Source: Brachionus koreanus (Eukaryota; Rotifera; Eurotatoria; Ploima; Brachionidae). From it: DNA of 40,004 bases. The translations under genes were made by a program, and so were the position numbers. The notes beneath the pieces were generated by a model that had not been told where the DNA came from, did no database searches, and saw only the letters and a program-made list of their open reading frames with translations. Below are positions 12,030 through 21,700 of the stretch, one piece after another; position 1 is the first letter of the stretch; the number at the start of each line of letters is the position of its first letter. Location of the stretch: assembly GCA_016987375.1 (NCBI GenBank), contig PJRA01000555.1:479344-519347 (forward strand). Reading direction: 5' to 3'.

Positions 12030-12317
12030 TTGAGAACAGTTTTGATTAAATTTGCTACTATTCAATTGAAGGCATGTGACTCCTTACAGAGAGGAGCAAC
12101 TTTAGTGAGAAATAAAGAAGATCGTGTATTAACAGCTGAAAGAGAGCAAGGACAAAGAAGGATTGAGTATTTTAGAGTTCTAAATAGACCAGAACCTAAA
12201 GAGTATTTACAGCCTGAACCAGCTATCACTGACCTCCGTATTGACATAGAGGTGCCAAGCCACAAAGGAAATAGAAATTGGGATAAAGGCTCTGAAAAAC
12301 AGAAAAGCCATTTTTAA
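12030..12317 (+). CDS. Hypothetical ORF, probably mobile-element derived
   Basis: A 95-codon ORF counted from a non-ATG position (MRTVLIKFATIQLKACDSLQ and onward), rich in charged residues, with no family I recognise. Its first third (to about 12152) is also present at 16500-16622 with roughly one difference in 125 bp, after which the copies diverge. It lies 400 bp before a Cys-rich CXC-like coding stretch and could be an exon or fragment of the same element. No start codon or promoter decides it. Confidence 0.25.
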   Translation: MRTVLIKFATIQLKACDSLQRGATLVRNKEDRVLTAEREQGQRRIEYFRVLNRPEPKEYLQPEPAITDLRIDIEVPSHKGNRNWDKGSEKQKSHF

Positions 12318-12669
12318 TAATAAAATAACAAATTAAGAAAAGCTTTTTTAGTATACTGGCATTTAAAGTCGAACAATTAATGTTAAATCACTTTTATTCA
12401 TAGCACCATAGGTGTCAATAGTTCATTTTATTCAAGGACCGTGTCTCAAAGTCCTGTAGATGTTTGATATTACAAAAAAAGAAAGTTAATGAGAAAAAAA
12501 TCCTTGTTTTGAAAACAGAGTCTCTTAATAGTTTCTCCAATTAGGTTGGCAATTAACCAACATGCATATCTAAGTGAATGCATCAAATAGCGATTGATAT
12601 CTTTCATGAATCAACCTGGATGAGCTAAATTTCAATTATACAGCTAATGTTGTAAGGTGCTAAAAAACT

Positions 12670-12850
12670 AATCAAAGAGATAAGGATTTGAAAGAAATCG
12701 AGATTTCTTGCCATTGTAATAGTACTTGTACCAATAAAAAATGTAAATGTTTTAGTTCAGGTATCAAATGTTATTCACATTGTCATATTAAATCAGTAAA
12801 TTTATGTTGTAAAATTTTTTGTTTAATTGAATTTTTATTAAAATTCGTTT
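12670..12850 (+). mobile_element. C-terminal CXC-type Cys-rich tail of a transposon-like ORF (copy 1)
   Basis: From about 12679 an open frame reads RDKDLKEIEISCHCNSTCTN and then KKCKCFSSGIKCYSHCHIKS, closing near 12846. The spacing C-x-C-x3-C-x4-C-x-C-x6-C-x3-C resembles the CXC tails I know from the ends of some DDE integrase-type transposon proteins. A second, diverged copy is on the minus strand at 25.05-25.13 kb. Downstream of both lie repeated aatttataaat words (12860-12970 here). Confidence 0.55.
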
Positions 12851-13159
12851 ATTAATAAAGTAATCAGTGATTTTACAAATCATTTATAATAAATTTGTGA
12901 ATTGTTTACATGTCACTTTACAATTTATAAAATTACAAATGAATTTATAAATAAACATGTAATTTTATAAACTATATAAAATATGTTAAGTTAAGTCTTT
13001 GTGTTGGGACTTAAATGATTTAGCCAAGCAATAACTTAAAACAAATTAAAACTAGTTTAATGTTTATTAAATGGAATGAAAAATTAAGTTAGTGTTTTAT
13101 AATGTGCAATAACTGCTGTTAATCTAAGAATATGCAGACAATAAGTGAAGGGGTGTATA

Positions 13160-14760
13160 TTAACTTTCTTCTAACAGCTGCATGAGAAAAATTGCCGATC
13201 CGTAAGCAGCATCTGTTGCACTAGCATACACAATAGGCAAATAATCAAACTCTGATTCTAAACAGGTCCTTAGAACTGAATTTCTAGTCAAAGCACCGCC
13301 AGTTGCGACAATTCTTTCACATTTTAATCTTGAAATGAGATCTCTGCCCATCATAGAATGCAAATTTCTTACCAATCCAAGACACATACTTTTAAAAACA
13401 TGGACAATACTTAAATTATCCTGTCTCAAATTACATAAACTCCCATAAGTAAGCCTATCATGTCTTTCGGCAAACAATAATGGTTTTGCAACTACTGGAG
13501 TGATTAGATTTTCATCTTGTTCCAATAGCTTTTTCCAAATCATGTCTCGACTGACATCAACTCCCAAATTCTTATTCCATTCAATGAGCATGTCAACAAA
13601 CTTTTCCAGCACATTTCCTCCATTCAACGAAGCTGATACCAAAAGAAGTTTGTCTTCAAAAAATGGAAAACAAGTCACACTTTTGGCCAAATCAATTGAA
13701 TTGACAAGACCAGTGTCTATCGGTACACATATTTGTGCCGATGTTGAAATGTTTATCACTTAGTAAAAATAAAATTTTTTATTATCAAAAAAATTATCTC
13801 ATACCACAATCAGTCTGTTGTTGCAAACTAGACAAAACAGAAGATTGAAGATCACCAAGAGCATTGAAAATTTTCGCCTCCAATCTAACTGAATTTAAAA
13901 GTGTCACAAAGTCACTTAATTTGTATCCAGCTTTGGCTGTTTTTGGCAAAAGATAACTTGGAAAGGTGTCACAATTAAATCTTTAAATAAAAATTTTATT
14001 TTTTCTTTTATATTTTTTTCGACTAAGAAGTCTACAATTCATTTTGCCATTCATTTTTATTCAAATCAAAATAGCCCCAGCTCAAAGCGTTTTGGTCAGA
14101 CATAACATTGTGGCCAGCGAGTCTTAAAATTTTTTTTTTATTTATATTTATAAATAATGCAGACAAATAAGCCTACAAGAATGTTAAAAAGTCATGAATT
14201 GTTCCGGCTGAATCAAACTCGGGCTTTAGTTGATTGTTAAAGCTGAGCCAGTACAAAGTGGCACAACCATAGCCTGAACTAACATCTGACTTTGACTTAA
14301 CTGGCAGTGAATTCAGAAATTTTTCATCGCACCTCTCATCTTTTGAGTTAAAATAATTTTTTTGTTTTCTCAATTTCTTTTATGCATATTCACCTTGCCA
14401 TGTTATTAAATTTGAATGAACTCGAGTTGTTTTGTTCCATAGGACAACTCCATGCATCTTTTTTTATTTTTTTTTGTTATTTTCAGTAAATAAAAATTAT
14501 CAAAAAAAAAAAACTTGGCCACATATTTGTATTGCTTGAATTTGAGGCAAAAGATGCTCATGGATGCAATCAAAAGCTTTGTTTACAATATCAAGGATTA
14601 TTGCAACATCTTGTTCATCATAAGTTGAATTTTGGCTTCTTAACTTGGCTTTACTGGTCGAGTAACTGGCCTCGTATTCTATTTGCTGCGATTCTCTATT
14701 CAAAATAACCAACTTGACAGAACTAGTGCCTATGTCTACACCCAAAATTAAATTTTTCAT
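13160..14760 (-). CDS. SHPK: Sedoheptulokinase (FGGY kinase family)
   Basis: Phosphorylates sedoheptulose to sedoheptulose 7-phosphate, feeding the pentose phosphate pathway in the cytosol. Six exons, minus strand: 14760-14515, 14457-14394, 14339-14177, 14122-14036, 13980-13805, 13758-13160, giving 444 residues (human about 478). Seen: N-terminal FGGY phosphate loop GVDIGTSSVKLV, ICGQMHGVVLWNK across the first junction, TWQDERC, SSGYGCATLYWL, AGTIHDF, MSDQNALSWGYFD, ALGDLQSS, NISTSAQIC, SLNGGNVLEKFVDMLIEWN, the NLHSMMGRDLIS region, and ATGGALTRNSVL near the C-terminus with DAAYGSA. These match SHPK rather than xylulokinase or glycerol kinase. Introns 46-57 nt, all GT-AG. AATAAA lies about 100 nt past the stop. 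No sign of decay. Confidence 0.93.
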
Positions 14761-15766
14761 TTTTTTTTTTAAATTATGATAAAATTTGATAATTCAAATT
14801 TTAATATTATTTAATTTATAGGGGATTAAAATTTTGAAGAATAGATTGTTGGTAGCATTAGCAAAGAACCAGAATTTTAGGACAATTTTTTTGTTTTCAA
14901 TCAAATAAATTTGGAACCTGTTAAAAAAGACAAAAAATAAAACAGCAATTAAGATTTGATTAATTTAACAAAAAAATTGAGTTGCAAGACAGCATGTTTA
15001 ACTATGTGTCTGATATTGGTGCTTTCAAAGACAACAAAATTATTTAATTTTGAAATTTTAACATTGAAATTTTTATTTTCAAATATCGACTTATTCATAA
15101 TTCAAATCCAAGTTAAAAGCCATGTCTTCATGGATGTTAAATATATGAGTCATCACATTTTTTAACACAAGAAGCACCAAAATTTTTTTCATGATTTTTT
15201 AATTCAAAAATATTTTATAAAAAAACTGTAATAATTTTACAAATTGATATCATTTTATAAAGAAAATTTTAAAATCTACATAATTCAAAAAAGATATATT
15301 TATTTGAAAAATCTATTCAAAACATAGGAGGATTTAAAAAAATTTTTTAAAAAAAAATTTTAGTGTTGAAGCATGAAAATGTTTTTGGATTAAAACAATA
15401 AAATTCTCATCATATTCTCAGTCATTAAAAAATTTTCATCTTTGCTTCATTCCAGAATCATCTTGTCAATGATAGATAAAATTCTTTGAATTAAAGCCAA
15501 AAAAACGCTTTGATATTGATGTTTTATTGGTTATTTGGCTAGAAAGTTTTGACTCTCCCTTTTTGTAAAATCTGTTGGTGTAAACAGACTATTTCTGTTT
15601 ATTTTCGGTGATTATGAGAAAATTCAGTTTATCAAACAGTAATTAAAACAAACAAAATTAGAAGGACTTTTTTATGTAAACGCAAGGAGTTGCGAGACAA
15701 TTATCTCTTTATCCCGATATCATTCACCAATTTTGTTTTTAATCATTTACAAAATTTTTTTCCGAA
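14761..15766. other. Intergenic, no gene seen
   Basis: Between SHPK and the LEKR1-derived duplication. A+T-rich with long A and T runs; a 69-codon ORF at 14956 looks like low-complexity noise. I see no promoter element I would defend. Confidence 0.5.
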
Positions 15767-16622
15767 AAAATAAATGAGTTGTCCAATATTACAAACAAAC
15801 AAAAACCAACCTACCACTCTTAAGTTAGCTCCTCTAATTCTGAAAATGAAAAAAGAATTTCTTTACTTTTGGCACGAAAATCTTAAATATGTCAATTTTT
15901 AATTTTTGGGTTAACGATCAAAATAGAGAAAAATTTATAGAGAAAAAAATGTGTCAATTAATTAGAGAATATTTTTATTAGAAAAAAAAATTTACCGAAA
16001 AAAAATTACAAAATTTTTATTGAAAAAAAAATAGAAAAGGTCTGATAAACTAATTAATTAATAATTAACAATAAAATTGAAAATCCAGTAAGGAACAACT
16101 CTAAATTTTCTGTTTTATATCCATTAACTTGGCGCTTTATTTTATCTTCTTTTTTTTTGTGCTTTACTGCTTGCCGACTTTAATTGATTACCTGAAAATA
16201 AATAAGCTATTTATTTATATTAAAAATATTGTCTGTGCTTTTCTCTATATTTTTTTCCCTAATTTTCTTTTCTCTATTTTTTGATTTCTCTAAACTTGTC
16301 TTGACTCTAATTAATTTCTCTAATATTTTTTCCCTATTCTGATAGTTCATCTAATTTTTGCTTAAATTTTTTTTTACAAATAAAAAGTCTAAATTTACTG
16401 AAAAATACTAAACAATGAAAAAAAATTTAATCTTTAATTTTAATTTTGTAGAACTTTAAGTTTCATCTCGCAAACTACTAGATAATTTATACGTAAATTT
16501 TGAGAACAGTTTTGATTAAATTTGCTACTATTCAATTGAAGGCATGTGACTCTTTACAGAGAGGAGCAACTTTAGTGAGAAATAAAGAAGATCGTGTATT
16601 AACAGCTGAAAGAGAGCAAGGA
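15767..16622 (+). pseudogene. Duplicated 3' end of the LEKR1-like gene plus flank, interrupted
   Basis: Homologous to 11659-12152 in direct orientation, 4.1 kb away. It repeats the last roughly 37 codons of the LEKR1-like final exon, its stop, its 3' UTR and the start of the 12030 ORF. The exon part differs at only about 4-5 of 140 bases, but one change makes TAA within CACTCTTAAG, so it cannot encode the same tail. A 443-bp element sits inside (15909-16351), and about 80-90 bp of the UTR part are missing near 16430. Confidence 0.85.
15909..16351. mobile_element. 443-bp terminal-inverted-repeat element (MITE-like) with 9-bp TSD
   Basis: The uninterrupted copy at about 11785-11805 shows the empty site. 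Here taatttttg occurs at 15900-15908 and again at 16352-16360, a 9-bp target duplication. Ends are inverted: ggttaacgatcaaaatagag against gatgaactatcagaataggg read from the other end, 19 of 24 matching, with further agagaaa-rich similarity inward. No coding potential seen. A 9-bp duplication is usual for Mutator-like elements, but the superfamily is inference. Confidence 0.82.
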
Positions 16623-16889
16623 AAGATTGTTAATTTGAAAAGAAATAATTGTTTAATTTTAGAATTTTGAAAACTCAATTTTTTTATTTTAATTCTATGT
16701 CGTAAAAATAAACATCAAATACTTCTCTCACACTGGCACTACAGTATTGTAAAAAAGTTAAGAAACAGCTTTATTTTTTGTTTATTTGGATTTGAATTGT
16801 AATACAGTATGTCACACAAAGTTAGAATCAAACTGTAAAATATTAAAAAATTATTTTTTACTATAGAAATTATAAATTTTTATACTTGA

Positions 16890-17150
16890 ATTAGGAATCT
16901 AATGAAAAACAAGATTGACTAAGTCACAGAAAAAAATTCTGTCTCAGAGTAAAATCATGGAACAAGGCTAAATGAAGACAAATAATGTTCAGTGACGAAA
17001 TGAACTTTGAAGTAGACAATAGTAAAAATCGAATTCAGATGAGAAGGATGCCATCAGAGAAGTATAATGAAGATTGCATTATTAAACGAACAAAGCAAGG
17101 AAGTGTTTCTATTGGAAAATGGTGCTGTATGAGCTACTATGATCTAGATT
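16890..17150 (+). pseudogene. mariner/Tc1-family transposase fossil
   Basis: One frame reads CLRVKSWNKAK, a stop, then RQIMFSDEMNFEVDNSKNRI and, further on, the GSVSIGKWCCMSYYD region. FSDE with the following GSxSIxxWxCxSY is the block around the second catalytic Asp in Tc1/mariner transposases. Stops and truncation on both sides make it dead. The relative at 20470-20665 (minus) shares the IWxCMSY block. Confidence 0.75.
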
Positions 17151-17453
17151 TTTTTCTTTATAAATTCAAATTTAAAGCTATAAAGCAAGTTTTCACAGTT
17201 CTTTAAGCAAGAGATTATTCTTTAAGTTTTTAGAGCTCTTTTTTACGTTACTCATCGAAGCTAATCAATTAAACTATAGGCAATATAATTATTTAGTTGG
17301 TTAGGTTAACTTATTTCTAGATTATTTTTCACAAAACTGTATTTTAGAAAAATCTTGATTGTTTTTTGCGTTTTATATTTTACTAAATTTGCCTGAATAA
17401 AATAGATAAAAGAAAGACCAAAAATGTTTGATATTAATTTTATTAAGCCTTAG

Positions 17454-17467
17454 GTTGTCATGGAAAC
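17454..17467. promoter_or_regulatory. X-box (RFX site) upstream of TMEM216
   Basis: GTTGTCATGGAAAC, 104 bp before the TMEM216 ATG, fits the ciliary X-box consensus RYYNYYATRRNRAC at every position, including the AT spacer. Such sites bind RFX/DAF-19 factors and typically sit within a few hundred bases of ciliary gene starts. Confidence 0.6.
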
Positions 17468-17570
17468 TAGAAGAGAAAAATTTGACTTGAAAAAAAATAT
17501 TCAAATGTATGGCTATTTGAATATATGAATTTTTAGATTGGACTAAAAACTAAAAAATTTTCTAAACGAA

Positions 17571-18050
17571 ATGGCAGCAGATTTGGCTGTTCGCTCTTTG
17601 TTGCCTTTGCAAATTCTTCTCTATTTGAATCAATGGTACTATATATTCTGGCTTATAATTGAATCGCTTTGCTTCGTATTCAAAGGTCAAACACTGCCAT
17701 TTGCGTCTGGAGTTCTTGCTGGCGAGATAATACTATTCATATTTTTGTTTTTTCTCGACATGTTTCGCATATTTTTTGCCACAAAAGGTAATCTTACCGA
17801 GCGCATATTCGGCATAGTCGTCTCAATGATTTTGACACTTCCGTCCATAGGAGGTATATATAATGATAAAATACGAACAAAATTTTTTTTTAATTGATTT
17901 TTTTTTAAAGGCAGTTTGTATTTGCTCATTTGGCAGCACTATGTCCTCAGAGTCGAGTTAATAATCAACGCCATACAGCTTGTTTTTATCATTTTAGAAC
18001 TAATACTTGAAATTATTGCAATCATTGTTTTTGCTAGAACAAGTTCTTAA
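17571..18050 (+). CDS. TMEM216: TMEM216-family ciliary transition-zone membrane protein
   Basis: Two exons, 17571-17853 and 17911-18050, joined in phase as GGA-G|GC to give 140 residues (human TMEM216 about 145). Four hydrophobic segments are visible, roughly residues 14-38, 45-67, 78-98 and 109-136. Family marks: LPLQILLYLNQWYYIFW, KGQTLPF, RIFFATKGNLTERI, LTLPSIGGSLYLLIWQHYVL and LRVELIINAIQLVFIILELI. TMEM216 belongs to the MKS module at the ciliary transition zone. TMEM80 is the closest alternative; length and the N-terminal LNxWY favour TMEM216. The intron is 57 nt. An X-box lies 104 bp upstream, which supports the ciliary call. AATAAA signals follow within 60 nt of the stop. Confidence 0.88.
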
Positions 18051-18199
18051 AAATAATTTTTTTCTTTCTATAATTTAATAAAAATTTTATTTAATAAAAT
18101 GTTTAGTATTTCCAGACTCACATTAATTAAATTAAAAAGAAGTTTTTCCAAAAATTTTATTGATCACCTATTAGAATATTGTTGCATCAATGAAGGTAG

Positions 18200-18589
18200 T
18201 GTTAAGCCGTCTAGATTTTTAGCTAAGTGTAAAAAGGAGTGTATTTGCAAATCATTCGTTAAGGATTAAATTGCCTTTATTAACGGTTCTATTTCGTTAA
18301 AATAAGATATAAAAAGAAGTGTGAGTTTCAAATCATAATTTCATTAGTATTTAATATAAACAGAAAAAAATTTAAAATGAAGCTTTAAGTTAAGACATTT
18401 CTCTCTTTAGAGAATGTCGCTTGGTTTGTGGTTCCAAGCTAGTTGTAAATAGTTGCCGAGTTCGCAGCCAACTTTGAGTGCTCGGATGAGTGGCGCTGTT
18501 TATGATGAACGTCCCACTAGCTTCCAGTCATAACTTTGCCATTGCCGGTCCCCAGCCCGGATTAGAAAAGAGGAGGGTGACTGTTATTT
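18200..18589 (+). repeat. Structured interspersed repeat, copy 1
   Basis: About 390 bp. The core from 18381 contains a hairpin (18394-18418), gcttggtttgtggttccaagc, ttgccgagttcgcagccaac and ctcggatgagtggcgctg, and ends in gagggtgactgtta. It matches 23968-24310 in reverse orientation over its full length and 33111-33327 directly over the core. It ends about 155 bp before the PIGO start. No ORF; internal gagttcgcagcc is faintly like a pol III B box, so a SINE is possible. Confidence 0.75.
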
Positions 18590-18742
18590 ATTAGATTTAA
18601 ATTAGTTATTGGTCTTAATTTCTAATATAAAAGCTTAAGATCCATGTAAATTTTTTTTAAGTATTTAAAAAAAACTAATTATAAGAATAATTTAAAAAAT
18701 TTTATTTAACATAATTTTCGATTTAAAATTTTTTTTCTCAAA

Positions 18743-21700
18743 ATGAAATACTCAACAATTTTTATTTATTTTGCGAATATAATCGCTTCAATTTATTTAT
18801 TCTCAAATGGTTTTCTTATACGTAGAATCAGCTTAGAAAATTCAAATACAATATCAAATCCGAGTCTCAAACGGTTCAATAAATCGGTTGTTTTGTTTCT
18901 AGACGCACTCAGATTTGATTTTATTTTCAAAAATAAAAATGGTATATTTGGCATCCAGGTTATTGAAGACCTTGTTCGAGAGAATAGAGCTCGACTGTTC
19001 AAGTTTATCGCCGACCCGCCCACTACCACAATGCAGCGAATAAAAGCCCTGATGACTGGCTCTCTGCCGACTTTCATCGACGTCGGCTCCAACTTCGATT
19101 CCTATCTCATACAGGAAGACAATTTAATCTCTCAGATGCACAAAAACAATAAATCAGTGGTAGTTCTTGGAGATGATACATGGCTGAGTCTATTCAGCGA
19201 GGAGCAAATATTCGAACATCACACATACCCCTCTTTTAACATAAAAGACTTGGATACCAATGACAAAAATGTGGATGAGGAAATAGAAAATTTTTTTACT
19301 CACAAAAAAAACTGGAGTTTACTGATCGCCCATTATTTGGGCATTGACCATTGTGGTCACAGTTTCGGACCGAACAGTCCAGTACTTAAGCGCAAGCTTA
19401 CAGACATCAATAATAGTATAGAGTAATTTAAATAAAAATTAAAAAATTCGAATTTATTTTTTTATTTTGTTTAAGAAAAATAATTGATTTGATGGATAAT
19501 GATACATTGCTGGTTATAATGGGCGATCATGGAATGACTGAGACTGGTGATCATGGTGGCGATAGTAGTCTTGAGCTGAGCACAGCTTTGATATTTTATT
19601 CAAAGAGTGAAAATTTAGTAAAAAGTTCAATTGTTGAAGAAACTCGTCAAATTAATTTAACACCAACTTTGGCACTTTTATTGGGCATACCAATACCGTT
19701 CTCCAATTTGGGAATTGTCATTGAATCAATGTTCGAGAACAAGCTCGATTCAATATCGGCTAATTATGATCAAGTAAGATTCACTCAATTTAAACTAATC
19801 TGATGTTAACAGTTTGTCTTGTCTATATTTAGTTATTTTTTTAAAGTATCAAGAAAACGTTATTCTGAAAATTTTTTAAAAAACATTTATTTTCAAATGT
19901 GCGAAACTATTTTTAAATTAAATTACTGTACTATAGATGCATTCGTAAGGTTTTTACTTTCTTTGCGGGTTTTAAGCTGTCTAAAAAAGAAAAAATCAAG
20001 AATTAAAAATTTGCTAACAAATTTAGATTTAAACGTTCTATTGAGTGAGAATTATTAATTTGAGAAATACATCTAATAATTATTATAAAAAGGTGTGAAA
20101 TAAAAATTGTTATAAAATAAAAATTATTAATTATTATTAAAATTAAATAAAATTGAGACAAGTTAAATTTTGATTATTGTATTGAGAAATTTTCGAAGGA
20201 ACTTGTGTAAAGAGCTGTTGTAATAAAAGCTGCCTTGTTTGGTTTTTTTGTTTGGAAAGGAAGGCATGTGCTTGGACGAAGATTGCGTTTTTGACATGAC
20301 GCGAATGGTTTTAAGTCCAGTTGGTCGATACAAATGGTTTTAATTAGACTTAAAGTGTTGTATAGTGTTGTAATAAACCTTCTTATTCTACACTAAGTGA
20401 TTTATATTCGAAACATACAAAGTTATACTAAAAAATTAGTCTAGTAATAGTAGTAAACTTTCAATAGTATTAAGATCAGGTGATCTTGGACACTGTGAGA
20501 AAATTCTAAAACCATGCTCTCTAAACTAGCATTTTATCGAGTTTTTCACCCTAATTGAAAACCGTTTTGTTTATTCTTCCGGTGTAAATGGGGCAACAAT
20601 CCACTTCTTCATAAGACATGCATTCCCATATACCTTTACCTTTCTGAACTCTTGACACACAAAACCACATAATCAATTATTAATATAAATTTATTTATTA
20701 TTTATTTGTATTTTTGTACCGAGTTTAAACTCCTTCAGATAAAAAAAAATAAAAAAAAAAAAAAACAAATTAAAGTTAAATAGAATAAAATAGAAAAAAA
20801 AAGTAAAAATAAAAGTTAAATAATATTAGTTAAAAAAATAGAGAAATATAAAATTTAAAATTAGATAAATTAAGATAGAGAGTAACACAATACTTTTTTT
20901 ATATATTTGGAAAAAAAGAGGAAATTACACAATGCAAAAAGTCTATTTGAGACTTTCATTAGTTTAAGTTTATTATATACCTCATAATGTAATATGTTGG
21001 AGAGAGTATCATATCTTAGTTTTTGTATAGAACAAACCGCTGAAAGACTTTTAAAGGTTTCCCTGAAGTTCTAAAGTCAAGGCCTCATTTTTTATTTCAC
21101 AAGATTTTGATTTAGTTTAGCCTTGTATTGCAACGTTCTTTAATTTCTTCTATCATTGAAAAGGTTATTTTAGAATCGAATTTATTTTTTATTTATTTGT
21201 TTTCTTACCGAGCTGACGCTCCTTCGGATTAAAAAATAAATAAATAATAAAAATCAAAATAAAGTTGAATAAAATAAGGTAAAAATAATTTAAAAAAAAA
21301 TAGAAAAGTTATAAAAATAGTAGAGATAGATATAATGAAATATAGAGTTATAGGATGCGTTACATTTGGTTAATTATCTGATGTATCAGGGAAAAAATTA
21401 GAAATAGTTAAGCAGTAATTACACAATAGAGTAGGATATTCGATATATCTTATTATTTATTTGTGTTACTGTACCGAGCTATAGCTTCTTCAGATTAAAA
21501 ATAAATGAATAAAAACAAAGTTAAATAAGATAAAAAAATTAAAAAAAAATAAGTAGAAGTGTAATTAGAATAAAATAAAATAGTTTAAAATAAAAGGGAA
21601 ATTAAAATTAAATTTACGGATAAAATTTAGTTACAGATACATATTTTTAAATGTTTGATTGTTCAGGGGAAAAAAGAAGAAATAGTTAGGTAGCAATTAC

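Noticed and set aside
14956..15165. 69-codon ORF between SHPK and the duplication
   Set aside because: A+T-rich composition, no homology recognised, no splice partners.
18394..18560. tRNA gene in the structured repeat (gagttcgcagcc like a B box)
   Set aside because: No cloverleaf with acceptor, D and T arms could be drawn; at most a tRNA-like SINE promoter.
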